From: Nonomuraea pusilla
Lineage (GTDB): Bacteria; Actinomycetota; Actinomycetes; Streptosporangiales; Streptosporangiaceae
NCBI RefSeq assembly: GCF_900109355.1
Contig: NZ_FOBF01000018.1
Span: 1 to 64,000, forward strand
Length of the DNA stretch: 64,000 nucleotides
Reading direction: 5' to 3'
The notes beneath the pieces were generated by a model. The model searched no databases and was not told the DNA's origin. It worked only from the letters and a program-made list of their open reading frames with translations. A program made the translations under genes and the position numbers. Shown here piece by piece: positions 9,150 through 18,203 of this stretch (the first letter of the stretch is position 1; each line of letters begins with the position of its first letter).

Positions 9150-10025
9150 CTATCGGCCCCTGGCAGGCGCCCGCCACCAGGCGATGAGGCGCGCCACCAG
9201 GTTGAGCAGCATGACGATCAGGATGAGCGTGAGGGCTCCGGTCCACGCCCGGTCGATGGCGGTGTCGTTGGGACGGCCCGCCTGGTCGAAGACGAAGAGG
9301 GGAAGCCCCATCTGCGGCCCGCTGAACGGGTCGTTGTTGATGGAGTCGGTGAAGAAGACGGTCAGCAGCAGCGGGGCGGTCTCGCCGGCGACGCGGGCGA
9401 CGGCCAGCATGACGCCGGTGACGATGCCGGTGAACGCCGTCGGCAGCACGACCTTCATGATCGTGCGCCACTTGGAGACGCCCAGCGCGTACGACGCCTC
9501 GCGCAGGTCGTTCGGGACGAGGCGGAGCATCTCCTCGGCCGATCTCACCACGGTCGGCATCATGAGGATCGACAGGGCGAGCGCGCCGGCGAAGCCCGAG
9601 AACGGCATGCCGAGGAAGAGGATCCAGAACGCCAGGATGAACAGGCCGGAGACGACGGAAGGGACGCCGGTCATGACGTCCACGAAGAAGCTGATGGCCC
9701 GGCTCAGCCGGCCGCCGCGACCGTACTCGACCAGGTAGATGGCGGTGAGCAGGCCGATCGGCACGGAGATGAGCGAGGCGAGCAGCACCTGTTCGAGCGT
9801 GCCGACGATGGCGTGGTAGGCGCCGCCGCCCGCGTCCCTCGCGCCGATGTTGCGCATCGAGTGGGTGAGGAACTCGAGGTCGAAGCGGGCCAGGCCGTTG
9901 GAGATCACGAGCCACAGCACCGAGACGAGCGGCACGACGGCCAGCGCGAACGCCAGATAGACCAGGCCCTGGACGACCCGGTCCTTGATCCGGCGGCTGG
10001 TGGAGATGTGTTGGATCGTGGTCAT
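9150..10025 (-). CDS. pstA: Phosphate ABC transporter permease PstA
   Basis: 291 residues, about six transmembrane helices and the binding-protein-dependent transport loop (SYALGVSKWRTIMKVVLPTA). It forms the membrane channel with PstC. ATG overlaps the pstC stop by 4 nt (ATGA). Confidence 0.95.
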   Translation of the reverse strand: MTTIQHISTSRRIKDRVVQGLVYLAFALAVVPLVSVLWLVISNGLARFDLEFLTHSMRNIGARDAGGGAYHAIVGTLEQVLLASLISVPIGLLTAIYLVEYGRGGRLSRAISFFVDVMTGVPSVVSGLFILAFWILFLGMPFSGFAGALALSILMMPTVVRSAEEMLRLVPNDLREASYALGVSKWRTIMKVVLPTAFTGIVTGVMLAVARVAGETAPLLLTVFFTDSINNDPFSGPQMGLPLFVFDQAGRPNDTAIDRAWTGALTLILIVMLLNLVARLIAWWRAPARGR

Positions 10026-11002
10026 GCTCCAGCCCTCGCGTACTCCTTGCGCCGGTTGATGATCGCCCGGGCGGCCGTGTTGACCAGCAGCGTGATGATG
10101 AACAGCACCAGGCCGGAGGCGATCAGCGCGCCGCGGCCGATCGGGGTGGCCTCGCCGAACCCGTTGGCGATGTTGGCGGCGATGCTGTTGGCGTGCGGGG
10201 TGAGGATCTCGAAGGTGATGTCGAAGGTCGCGGGGAAGATGAGCGCGACGGCGATGGTCTCGCCCATGGCGCGGCCGAGGCCGAGCATCGCGGCGCTGAT
10301 CACGCCGGGCCGCCCGAACGGCAGCACCGCCATCCTGATCATCTCCCAGCGGGTGGCGCCGAGGGCGAGCGCGGCCTCCTCGTTCATCTTGGGGGCCTGG
10401 AGGAACACCTCACGGGAGATCGCCGCGATGATCGGCAGGATCATGATGGCCAGGACGATGCCGCCGGCCAGCATGGTCTTGCCGCCGATCGCGCCCTCGC
10501 CGGCGAACAGGGGGAACCAGCCGAGGTGCTCGTTGAGCCACACCGACGGCTCCTTGAGCAGCGGTACGAGGAAGGCGACGCCCCACAGGCCGTACACGAC
10601 GCTGGGGACGGCGGCGAGCAGGTCGATCAGGTAGCCGAGGGGGCCGGCCAGCCTGCGCGGCGCGTAGTGGGAGATGAACAGGGCGACGCCCACGGCGATC
10701 GGGGTGGCGATGACGAGCGCGAGGGCCGAGCTGAGCACCGTGCCGAAGGCGAGCGCGGCGATGCCGAAGACCTCGCCGCCGTTGGGGTCCCAGATCAGTT
10801 CGGTGAGGAAGTTGCCGTTGTTCGCCTGAAGTGCGGGGACGGCCTCGCTGATGAGGAACACGGCGATGGCCGCCATGATCCCCAGCAGGACGATGCCCGC
10901 CCCGGTGGAGAGATAGCGGAAGGGCACTTCTCCGCGGCTGCGCCGCGAGGCGGACCGGCCCGTGGCCGGCCCGCCTTCACGGGTACGAACGTTCGTCGTC
11001 AT
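10022..11002 (-). CDS. pstC: Phosphate ABC transporter permease PstC
   Basis: 326 residues with a basic N-terminus and about six transmembrane helices. The EAA loop reads EEAALALGATRWEMIRMAVLP. It pairs with PstA. It begins 6 nt after the pstS stop, within one operon. Confidence 0.95.
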   Translation of the reverse strand: MTTNVRTREGGPATGRSASRRSRGEVPFRYLSTGAGIVLLGIMAAIAVFLISEAVPALQANNGNFLTELIWDPNGGEVFGIAALAFGTVLSSALALVIATPIAVGVALFISHYAPRRLAGPLGYLIDLLAAVPSVVYGLWGVAFLVPLLKEPSVWLNEHLGWFPLFAGEGAIGGKTMLAGGIVLAIMILPIIAAISREVFLQAPKMNEEAALALGATRWEMIRMAVLPFGRPGVISAAMLGLGRAMGETIAVALIFPATFDITFEILTPHANSIAANIANGFGEATPIGRGALIASGLVLFIITLLVNTAARAIINRRKEYARAGA

Positions 11003-11008
11003 CGGGTG

Positions 11009-12118
11009 TCAGGAGATCGCCTCGACGGCGGCACGGACCTTGGTGAGCAGCTCGCCGGACAGCGGCGCGTAGCCGAGCTCCTTGAGCGCGTTCTGGCCCT
11101 CGTCGCTGGCGGTGTAGCCGAGGAAGGACTTCACCAGCTTGGCCTCCTCCGGCTGCAGGCCCTTCTCGCAGGTGATCTCGTACGTCACGAGGACGATCGG
11201 GTAGGCGCCCGCGGTCTTGGTGGCGTAGTCGATGCTCAGCTTGAGGTCGTTGCCGGTGCCCTTGACCTCGGCCGTCTCGACGGTCTTGGCGGCGCTCTCG
11301 GGGGTCAGCTCGACGAACTCGCCGGCGCCGTTGGCGACCTTGGCCTTCTGCAGCTGGGAGTTCTCGGCGTAGGAGAGCTCGACGTAGCTGACGGCGCCCT
11401 CGGTGCCCTTGACGGAGGAGGCGATGCCGTCGGAGCCCTTGGCGCCCTGGCCCTTGGCCTCGGCGGGCCACGCCTTGGCGGGCTCGTACGGCCAGTCGGC
11501 GGTGGCGGCGAGGAACTTGGTGAAGTTGTCGCTGGTGCCGGACTCGTCAGCGCGGTGGAACGCCTGGATCGGGGTGGACGGCAGCTTGGCGTCGGGGTTG
11601 TCGGCCTTGATGGCCGCGTCGTCCCACTTGGTGATCTTGCCGTTGAAGATGCCGCCGAGCGTCTTGGGGGACAGCTGGAGGCCGTCGACGCCGGGCAGGT
11701 TGTAGACGACGGCGATCGGGCCGGTCACCATCGGGATGTTGATGGCCTTGCCGGTCTTGCACCGGGCGTCGGCCGCGGCGGGCTCGCCCTTGTCGTCCTT
11801 GAGAGCCGAGTCGGAACCCGCGAAGGCGATCGTGCCCTGGATGAACGCCTGGACGCCGGCGCCCGAGCCGCTGGGCTGGTAGTTGAGGCTGACCCCCGGG
11901 TTCTTGGCCTGGAAGTCCTTCTTCCACTGGTCGATCGCGTTGCCCTGGGCAGAGGAGCCGGCGGCGTTGATCGTGCCGCTCAGGCCGTTGTCGTTGCCCG
12001 CAGCGGTGGCCGCGGCGGAGCTGGTGCTGCCCGCGGAGGTGTTGTTGTCTGTGCCGCACGCAGCGAGCGAGAGCGCGCCGACGACGGCGACGGCGGCGAG
12101 CCGGCCTGCATACTTCAC
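11009..12118 (-). CDS. pstS: Phosphate-binding lipoprotein PstS
   Basis: 369 residues with a lipoprotein signal (SLAACGTDN; lipobox Cys about residue 21). The phosphate-binding fold shows INAAGSSAQ near the N-terminus and ADESGTSDNF in the middle, typical of PstS ligand loops. It captures extracellular phosphate for PstCAB. Start is GTG at 12118 with GGAGGAA 7 nt upstream. First gene of the operon, preceded by a PHO box. Confidence 0.96.
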   Translation of the reverse strand: MKYAGRLAAVAVVGALSLAACGTDNNTSAGSTSSAAATAAGNDNGLSGTINAAGSSAQGNAIDQWKKDFQAKNPGVSLNYQPSGSGAGVQAFIQGTIAFAGSDSALKDDKGEPAAADARCKTGKAINIPMVTGPIAVVYNLPGVDGLQLSPKTLGGIFNGKITKWDDAAIKADNPDAKLPSTPIQAFHRADESGTSDNFTKFLAATADWPYEPAKAWPAEAKGQGAKGSDGIASSVKGTEGAVSYVELSYAENSQLQKAKVANGAGEFVELTPESAAKTVETAEVKGTGNDLKLSIDYATKTAGAYPIVLVTYEITCEKGLQPEEAKLVKSFLGYTASDEGQNALKELGYAPLSGELLTKVRAAVEAIS

Positions 12119-12187
12119 GGTTGGGTTCCTCCCACTTGGTCCTTAGTCGTCATGAACGTATGCAGGCAAAGTGACTGAGATCCCTAG

Positions 12188-12209
12188 TGAGGGTGAACGG
12201 CCGGTGAAC
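12188..12209 (-). promoter_or_regulatory. PHO box (PhoP-binding direct repeats) upstream of pstS
   Basis: On the minus strand the sequence reads GTTCACCGGCC followed directly by GTTCACCCTCA: two 11-bp direct-repeat units with the GTTCACC core. This is the format of actinobacterial PhoP boxes. It lies about 70-90 nt upstream of pstS, consistent with activation under phosphate limitation. Confidence 0.8.
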
Positions 12210-12237
12210 GCGCCAGGTCACCCTCATGATGGGATGT

Positions 12238-12720
12238 ATGACCTCTGGGACTTATCGCATCTGCGTGGTGTGCTTGGGCAACATCTGCCGCTCGCCCATG
12301 GCCGAGGTGGTGCTGAGGAGGACGCTCGCCGACCACGGGCTGGACCGCCGTGTGGTCGTCGAGAGCGCGGGCACGGGCGGCTGGCACGTGGGCGGGCCCA
12401 TGGACGCTCGCGCCGAGCGGATGCTCAGGCGCCACGGCTACGACGGCTCGGGGCACCGGGCCAGGCAGTTCACCCGTGACTGGTTCGACCGCTACGACCT
12501 GGTCCTCGCGATGGACCGCGACAACCAGGCGTACCTCCGCAGCCTGGCGCCGAAGAACGTGGAGGTGCGGCTGTTCCGCTCGTTCGACCCTGACGCGCAG
12601 CCGGGGGCCGAGGTGCCCGACCCGTACTACGGCGGCGACGACGGCTTCGAGGAGGTGCTGACCCTGCTGGAGGCCGCGTCGGAGGGGGTGGCCAGGCATG
12701 TGGCGCGTCAGATCGGTTGA
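12238..12720 (+). CDS. Low-molecular-weight protein-tyrosine-phosphatase family protein
   Basis: 160 residues. The N-terminal P-loop ICVVCLGNICRSPMAE (CX5RS) and the C-terminal VPDPYYGGDDGF (general-acid Asp) are the two LMW-PTP hallmarks. The downstream gene overlaps by 23 nt and encodes a fructosamine-kinase homologue. In several bacteria this pairing is proposed to act in protein deglycation, with the phosphatase acting on sugar-phosphate adducts such as ribulosamine-5-phosphates, so tyrosine phosphatase activity should not be assumed. ATG 12238 is chosen because the P-loop starts about 7 residues later; ATGs at 12226 and 12229 are in-frame alternatives. Confidence 0.88.
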   Translation: MTSGTYRICVVCLGNICRSPMAEVVLRRTLADHGLDRRVVVESAGTGGWHVGGPMDARAERMLRRHGYDGSGHRARQFTRDWFDRYDLVLAMDRDNQAYLRSLAPKNVEVRLFRSFDPDAQPGAEVPDPYYGGDDGFEEVLTLLEAASEGVARHVARQIG

Positions 12721-13492
12721 GGAGCTCGGCTCGTCGCACGGGTGGCGGCTGCTGCGCGGCGTCCTGGACGACGGGCGGGAGGTGTTCGCGAAGCTCGGGG
12801 CCGCGTCCGGGGTGTTCGCCTCGGAGGCGGCCGGGCTGCGGTGGCTGGGCGAGGCCATCGCGGTGCCCGAGGTCGTGGAGGCCGGGCCCGACCGGCTGGT
12901 GCTGACATGGGTGCGGCAGGAGCGGCCCTCGCCGGCGGCGGCCGAGCGGTTCGGACGCGACCTGGCGCGGCTGCACCGGGCCGGGGCGGACGCGTTCGGG
13001 GCGCCCTGGCCGGGATTCATCGCGGAGCTGCCGATGGACAACGCGCCCGCCCCCGACTGGCCGTCCTTCTACGCCGAACGCCGGGTGCTGCCGTTCCTGG
13101 CGCGGGCCGGGCTGCCCGCCGCGGGCGCGGCCGCCGTCGAGCGGGCCGCGGCCCGGTTCGCCGAGGTGGCGGGGCCGCCGGAGCCGCCCGCGCGGATCCA
13201 CGGCGACCTGTGGAGCGGCAACGTGCTGTGGTCGGGCGGCGCGGCCGTGCTGGTCGACCCGGCCGCGCACGGCGGGCACAGGGAGACCGACCTCGCCATG
13301 CTGGAGCTGTTCGGGCTGCCGTACCTCGACCGGGTGCTGGGCGCCTACCGGGAGGAGTTCCCGCTCGCGGACGGGTGGAGGGAGCGGGCGCCGCTGCACC
13401 GGCTCCACCCGCTGCTCGTGCACGCCGTGCTGTTCGGCGGGTCGTACCGGGACGCGGTGACGGCGGCGGCCCGGCGGGTGCTGGAGCTCTAG
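12698..13492 (+). CDS. Fructosamine/ketosamine-3-kinase family protein
   Basis: 264 residues of aminoglycoside-phosphotransferase fold. RIHGDLWSGNVLW (about 166-178) is the catalytic HGDLxxxN loop and VLVDPAAHGGHRETDLAM is the metal-binding DP loop, both diagnostic of fructosamine-3-kinases. It phosphorylates O-3 of ketoamine adducts on proteins, destabilising them (deglycation). It overlaps the LMW-PTP gene by 23 nt and its stop overlaps the convergent hisN stop. Confidence 0.9.
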   Translation: MWRVRSVEELGSSHGWRLLRGVLDDGREVFAKLGAASGVFASEAAGLRWLGEAIAVPEVVEAGPDRLVLTWVRQERPSPAAAERFGRDLARLHRAGADAFGAPWPGFIAELPMDNAPAPDWPSFYAERRVLPFLARAGLPAAGAAAVERAAARFAEVAGPPEPPARIHGDLWSGNVLWSGGAAVLVDPAAHGGHRETDLAMLELFGLPYLDRVLGAYREEFPLADGWRERAPLHRLHPLLVHAVLFGGSYRDAVTAAARRVLEL

Positions 13493-14271
13493 CCGTTGAG
13501 GCGCTTCAGCACCTCGGCGTGCAGGACGCCGTTGGTGCACACGAGGCTGCCGCCCTCCAGGCCGCGGACGCCGGAGACGTCGGTCCAGGTGCCGCCCGCC
13601 TCCTCCACGATCACGGTGAGCGCCGCCATGTCCCAGGCCGACAGCTCGGGCTCGGCCGACAGGTCCACGGAGCCTTCGGCGACCATCATGTGCGACCAGA
13701 AGTCGCCGTACGCGCGGGTGCGCCAGCAGGCCCGGCCGAGGTCGAGGAAGTTGCCGAGCCTGCCTGCCTCCTCCCAGCCGCCGAAGCTGGAGTAGGAGAA
13801 CGAGGCGTCCTCCAGGCGGGAGACGGAGGAGACCCGCATCCTGGCCGCGTCGTCCAGGTTCCCGCCGGTCCAGGCGCCGGCCCCGGACGCCGCCCACCAG
13901 CGCCGGCCGAGCGCGGGCGCCGACACCAGGCCGACGACGACCTCGCCCTGCTCCATGAGCGCGATGAGCGTGGCCCAGACGGGGACGCCGCGGACGTAGT
14001 TCTTGGTGCCGTCGATCGGGTCGACGATCCAGGACCTGTCGCCCCGGCCGGTGTCGCCGTACTCCTCGCCGATCACGGCGTCGCCGGGCCGTTCGCGGCT
14101 CAGCGTGTCGCGGATCGCCTCCTCCACGGCCCGGTCGGCGTCGCTGACCGGGGTGAGGTCGGGCTTGGTCTCGACCTTGAGGTCGACCGCCCTGAAGCGG
14201 CGCATGGTGAGGTCGTCGGCGGCGTCGGCCATGACGTGCGCGAGGCGCAGATCGTCGGTGTAACCCTGCAC
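13489..14271 (-). CDS. hisN: Inositol-monophosphatase-family histidinol-phosphatase
   Basis: 260 residues. Metal-binding motifs are GEEYGDTG, WIVDPIDGTKNYVRG (DxDGT) and AWDMAALTVIVEEAGG, the IMPase signature. The N-terminus (DDLRLAHVMADAADDLTMRRF) and overall content match actinobacterial HisN, which dephosphorylates histidinol-phosphate in histidine synthesis; other sugar phosphates cannot be excluded. GTG at 14271 is preferred over GTG at 14280: a minus-strand TAGCGT (14284-14279) lies 7 nt before it, a leaderless arrangement, and the family starts here. Confidence 0.85.
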   Translation of the reverse strand: MQGYTDDLRLAHVMADAADDLTMRRFRAVDLKVETKPDLTPVSDADRAVEEAIRDTLSRERPGDAVIGEEYGDTGRGDRSWIVDPIDGTKNYVRGVPVWATLIALMEQGEVVVGLVSAPALGRRWWAASGAGAWTGGNLDDAARMRVSSVSRLEDASFSYSSFGGWEEAGRLGNFLDLGRACWRTRAYGDFWSHMMVAEGSVDLSAEPELSAWDMAALTVIVEEAGGTWTDVSGVRGLEGGSLVCTNGVLHAEVLKRLNG

Positions 14272-14357
14272 GGCGGCCACGCTACCGTGCCGGGGCGTGG
14301 TGGCGGCACCCCTCCGGCGTTGGCCCCCTTCTGTTACTGGCCAGTAGCATGTGGGGC

Positions 14358-14798
14358 ATGTCCTTCGACGTGGGCGCCTTCCTGCTCCAGTCCGTCCCCT
14401 TCGCCCGGACCCTGGGCGTCGTCTTCGACGAGGTCGCCGACGGCCGGGCCACCTGCCGGCTGCCCGACCGTCCCGACCTGCGCAACCACGTGGGCGGGCC
14501 GCACGCGGGAGCGCTGTTCACCCTCGCCGAGTCGGCGTCGGGGGCCGCGATGCTCTCGGCGTTCGGCGACCAGCTCGCGCGTGCCGTGCCGCTCGCCACG
14601 ACCGCCACGATCGCGTACAGGAAGCTCGCCAAGGGCGAGATCTCGGCGCGCGCCCGCCTGCTAGCCGACCGCGACCAGGTGCTGGCCGTGCTCGACGCGG
14701 GGGAGCGGCCGGAGTTCGACGTCGCCGTGGACCTCCTCGACGGCGACGGCGTCGTGGTGTCGAGCATGACCGTCACCTGGACGCTGCGCCCGCACTAG
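14358..14798 (+). CDS. Hotdog-fold thioesterase-like protein (DUF4442/PaaI type)
   Basis: 146 residues with the hotdog pattern: a long helix flanked by strands, with NHVGGPHAGALFTLAESASGAA as the central helix region and a closing strand VVSSMTVTWTLR. It probably hydrolyses or binds an acyl-CoA; the substrate is unknown. ATG 14358 is chosen over ATG 14349 because plus-strand TAGCAT (14345-14350) lies 7 nt upstream, giving a leaderless promoter. Confidence 0.8.
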   Translation: MSFDVGAFLLQSVPFARTLGVVFDEVADGRATCRLPDRPDLRNHVGGPHAGALFTLAESASGAAMLSAFGDQLARAVPLATTATIAYRKLAKGEISARARLLADRDQVLAVLDAGERPEFDVAVDLLDGDGVVVSSMTVTWTLRPH

Positions 14799-14820
14799 AC
14801 GCCACGCGCGGGCGCGCGGG

Positions 14821-15888
14821 TCAGGGCGCGTCGCCGGAGGCGGCGGCCCTCGGCGCGTCGTCGGCCGTGCCCTCCCTGCTCCCCAGCAGGCGGCGCAGCG
14901 ACTCGAGGCGGGCGGGATCGGCGTTGCCCGCCGCCGCCCAGGCGTCGAGCGCGCAGCCCTCGCCCAGGTGGGTGCAGCCCTTCGGGCACTCGACCGTGCC
15001 CTCGACCAGGTCGGGGAAGGCCGCCAGCACCGTCTCGACGGACACGTGCGCCAGCCCGAAGCTGCGCACGCCCGGCGTGTCGATGATCCAGCCGCCCTCG
15101 GGCAGCTCCAGGGCCACGGCCGAGGTGGAGGTGTGCCGGCCGCGCCCGGTGACCGCGTTCACGTGCGACACCGCGCGGTTGGCGTGCGGGACGAGCGCGT
15201 TGACCAGCGTGGACTTGCCCACGCCCGAATGCCCCACCAGGACGCTGACGTGGCCAGCCAAGTGCTCGCGCAGCTCGTCCAGCGAGCCGCCCTTGCGCAC
15301 GACGACGTGCGGGACGCCCAGCGGCTCGTACAGGGCCACCAGGTCGTCGGGCGGGGCGAGGTCGGACTTCGTGAGGCAGAGCAGCGGCTCGATCTCGGCG
15401 TCGTACGCCGCCACCAGGATGCGGTCGATCATGCGGGGCCGCGGCGGCGGGTCGGCCAGCGCCGTCACGATGACGAGCTGGTCGGCGTTGGCCACCACCG
15501 GGCGCTCGATGCCGTCGGTGTCGTCGGTGTCGTCGGCCGAACGGCGCAGCATCGAGGTGCGCGGCTCGACCCGCACCACCCGCGCCAGCGTGTCGGGACG
15601 CCCCGACACGTCGCCCACCAGGGCCACCCTGTCGCCCACGACGATGCCCTTGCGGCCCAGCTCGCGCGCCTTCATGGCGACCACCAGCCGGCCGCCCTGC
15701 CGCGCCTGCCTCCTGTGGCCCGAGCCCTTGCCGCGCTCCTCGACCAGCGTCGTGTAGCGGCCGCGGTCGACCGCGACCACGAAGCCCTCCACGGCGTCCT
15801 CGTGGGCAGGACGGATCCGGGTCCGCGGCCGCGAGCCCCTGCCCGGCCTGACCCGTACGTCGTCCTCGTCGTACTGCCGCTTCCTCAG
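14821..15888 (-). CDS. rsgA: Ribosome small-subunit biogenesis GTPase RsgA (YjeQ)
   Basis: 355 residues from a CTG start. It is a circularly permuted GTPase needed for late 30S assembly: OB-fold N-terminus, then G4 LTKSD, G1 GHSGVGKST, G3 DTPGV, and a C-terminal zinc site (CPKGCTHLGEGCAL). GTG at 15792 is the first conventional start, but 32 codons upstream of it encode the conserved family N-terminus (RKRQYDEDDVRVRP...). That extension begins at CTG (15888-15886), preceded by AGGGGAG with a 7-nt gap, and contains no other start codon. Confidence 0.85.
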   Translation of the reverse strand: MRKRQYDEDDVRVRPGRGSRPRTRIRPAHEDAVEGFVVAVDRGRYTTLVEERGKGSGHRRQARQGGRLVVAMKARELGRKGIVVGDRVALVGDVSGRPDTLARVVRVEPRTSMLRRSADDTDDTDGIERPVVANADQLVIVTALADPPPRPRMIDRILVAAYDAEIEPLLCLTKSDLAPPDDLVALYEPLGVPHVVVRKGGSLDELREHLAGHVSVLVGHSGVGKSTLVNALVPHANRAVSHVNAVTGRGRHTSTSAVALELPEGGWIIDTPGVRSFGLAHVSVETVLAAFPDLVEGTVECPKGCTHLGEGCALDAWAAAGNADPARLESLRRLLGSREGTADDAPRAAASGDAP

Positions 15889-16072
15889 CGGTCCACTCCC
15901 CTGCGCTCGCTTCCCCTGCCGGTCGTGCGGGCGCAGCGGCCCGCTCGTGCCGTCCTACGACTGTACGGCCCGCCGCCGGGCGGCCGGGAGCGCGCGGCGC
16001 CCGCGGCGGGACGGCGGGGACGTCCCCAGCGAGGTGCCCGGGAACGCCGGGCCGAAACCGGCACGCGCCGCG

Positions 16073-17371
16073 TCACCGGGATCCCAGCAGCTCCGTCCAC
16101 ATCTGGACGAACTCGGGGAGGGTCTTGCCGGTCGTGGCGACGTTCTCCACCTCGACGCCCGGCACGGCCAGGCCGATCACGGCGCCCGCGGTGGCCATGC
16201 GGTGGTCGTCGTAGCTGTGGAAGACGCCGCCGTGCAGCGGGCGCGGCCGGATGACGAGGCCGTCGGCGGTCTCCTCGGCGTCGCCGCCCAGCCGGTTGAT
16301 CTCGGTGGCGAGCGCGGCGAGCCGGTCGGTCTCGTGGCCGCGCAGGTGGCTGACGCCCCTGATGCGGCTCGGCGTGACGGCCAGCGCGGCCAGCGCGGCG
16401 ATGGTGGGCGTGAGCTCGCCCACCTCGTGCAGGTCGGCGTCGATGCCCCTGACCTCGCCCGTGCCGGTGGCGACCAGCCGCGCCGCGCCGCCCTCGGGCG
16501 ACTCCAGCGCGATCGTGGCCCCCATGGACGTGAGCAGCCCGCGCAGCGCGTCGCCCGGCTGGGTGGTCTCCAGCGGCCAGCCGGGGACGGTCACCGTGCC
16601 GCCCGTGACGAGGGCCGCCGCGAGGAACGGCGCCGCGTTGGACAGGTCGGGCTCGACCGTCATGTCCCTGGCCGCGATGGGCCCCGGCTCGACCCGCCAC
16701 ACGTCGCGCTCGCGGACGTCGACCGTGACGCCCGCCTCGCGCAGCATCTGCACGGTCATCTCGATGTGCGGCTGCGACGGGACCGGCGGGCCGGCGTGGC
16801 GGATCGTCACGCCCTTCTCGAACCGCGCGCCCGTGAGCAGCAGGCCGGAGACGAACTGGGACGAGCCCGACGCGTCGAGCGTGACCTCGCCGCCCGTCAG
16901 CGGCCCCTCGACGGTGAACGGCAGCGCGTCGCCCTCGACGCGGGCGCCCAGCGCGCGCAGCGCGTCGAGGATGGGGCCCATGGGGCGCTTGCGCGCGTGC
17001 GGGTCGCCGTCGAAGGAGACGGGGCCGTCGGCCAGCGCCGCCATCGGCGGGACGAACCGCATGACCGTGCCGGCCAGGCCCGCGTCGATGCTCACGCCGC
17101 CGCGGACCGGGCCGGGCGTGACGTGCCAGTCGGCGGACGCCGCCGTCTCGGACGAGGCGACCAGGGTCGCGCCCAGCGCCCGCAGCGCGGAGACCATGAG
17201 GTCGGCGTCGCGGCTGCGCAGCGCCCCGCGCACCACGCCGGGGCCGTCGGCGAGCGCGGCCAGCAGCAGCGCGCGGTTGGTCACCGACTTGGAGCCGGGC
17301 AGACGGACGGAGGCGCTGACGGGCGCGGTGGCCGTCGGCGCCGGCCAGTGCGGAACGGGCGTGGTCGGCAT
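16073..17371 (-). CDS. aroA: 3-phosphoshikimate 1-carboxyvinyltransferase (EPSP synthase)
   Basis: 432 residues. It joins shikimate-3-phosphate and PEP in the shikimate pathway. LPGSKSVTNRALLLAALA (about 24-41) is the N-terminal substrate loop; GLAGTVMRFVPP, a DGDPHARKRPMGPI loop (phosphate-binding Arg) and the RGHETDRLAAL motif are all present. A minus-strand TAGGCT (17383-17378) sits 6 nt before the ATG, so the mRNA is probably leaderless. Confidence 0.96.
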   Translation of the reverse strand: MPTTPVPHWPAPTATAPVSASVRLPGSKSVTNRALLLAALADGPGVVRGALRSRDADLMVSALRALGATLVASSETAASADWHVTPGPVRGGVSIDAGLAGTVMRFVPPMAALADGPVSFDGDPHARKRPMGPILDALRALGARVEGDALPFTVEGPLTGGEVTLDASGSSQFVSGLLLTGARFEKGVTIRHAGPPVPSQPHIEMTVQMLREAGVTVDVRERDVWRVEPGPIAARDMTVEPDLSNAAPFLAAALVTGGTVTVPGWPLETTQPGDALRGLLTSMGATIALESPEGGAARLVATGTGEVRGIDADLHEVGELTPTIAALAALAVTPSRIRGVSHLRGHETDRLAALATEINRLGGDAEETADGLVIRPRPLHGGVFHSYDDHRMATAGAVIGLAVPGVEVENVATTGKTLPEFVQMWTELLGSR

Positions 17372-17459
17372 GGGAAAAGCCTACTGGGCCTGCGGCACGC
17401 GCTCCTCGGCACGCCTGCGAGGCATGCGCGGCGGCGAGCAGGCGTGGCAGTGTGGGGGC

Positions 17460-18203
17460 ATGTGCGGTAGATACGCCTCGGCGCGCAAGAAGCACGAGCT
17501 GCTGGAGGAGTTCCAGGTCGAGCAGGACGGCGACCCCGACAAGGAACTCGGCGCCGACTACAACGTGGCGCCGACGAAGAACGTCTACGCCGTGCTCAGC
17601 CGCGTCCCTGACGGGGCCGCGCGGGCGGTGCGGCAGCTCAGGGTCGTCCGGTGGGGCCTGGTCCCCGCCTGGGCCAAGGACCCGTCGATCGGGTCGCGGC
17701 TGATCAACGCGAGGATCGAGACGGTGGCGGAGAAACCGTCGTACCGGCAGGCGTTCGCCCGGCGCAGGTGCCTGCTCCCCGCCGACGGCTACTTCGAGTG
17801 GATGCCGGTGGACGGCGACAAGAAGAAGAAACAGCCGTACTTCATCCACCCGGCCGACGGCGGCGTGCTGGCCATGGCCGGCCTGTACGAGTTCTGGAAG
17901 GACAGGTCCAGGGACGACGACGACCCGCTGAAGTGGCTGGTGACCTGCACGGTCATCACCACCGACGCCGAGGACGGCCTGGGCCGCATCCACGACAGGA
18001 TGCCCATGATGATCGAGAAGGAGCGGTGGGAGGAGTGGCTCGACCCGGCGCTCACCGACACCGCGCAGGCGTCGCGGCTGCTCGTCCCCGCCGAGCCGGG
18101 CAGGCTGACCGCCCACCCGGTCTCCACCGACGTCAACAACGTGAGGAACAACGGGCCCGATCTGATCAAGCCGTTGCCGGAAGGGGAGACGGCCCTGTTC
18201 TGA
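17460..18203 (+). CDS. SRAP-domain protein (HMCES/YedK family)
   Basis: 247 residues. Met-Cys-Gly-Arg-Tyr at the N-terminus exposes the catalytic Cys2 after Met removal. The family's Asn (YNVAPT), Glu (YFEW) and His (RIHDRMP) residues are present. SRAP proteins form a covalent thiazolidine crosslink with abasic sites in single-stranded DNA. ATG 17460 is required because Cys must be residue 2. Divergent from aroA. Confidence 0.93.
   Translation: MCGRYASARKKHELLEEFQVEQDGDPDKELGADYNVAPTKNVYAVLSRVPDGAARAVRQLRVVRWGLVPAWAKDPSIGSRLINARIETVAEKPSYRQAFARRRCLLPADGYFEWMPVDGDKKKKQPYFIHPADGGVLAMAGLYEFWKDRSRDDDDPLKWLVTCTVITTDAEDGLGRIHDRMPMMIEKERWEEWLDPALTDTAQASRLLVPAEPGRLTAHPVSTDVNNVRNNGPDLIKPLPEGETALF

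Noticed and set aside
12698..12720. Frameshift between LMW-PTP and fructosamine-kinase genes
   Set aside because: Both proteins are full length with their own motifs; the 23-nt overlap is a normal coupled arrangement.
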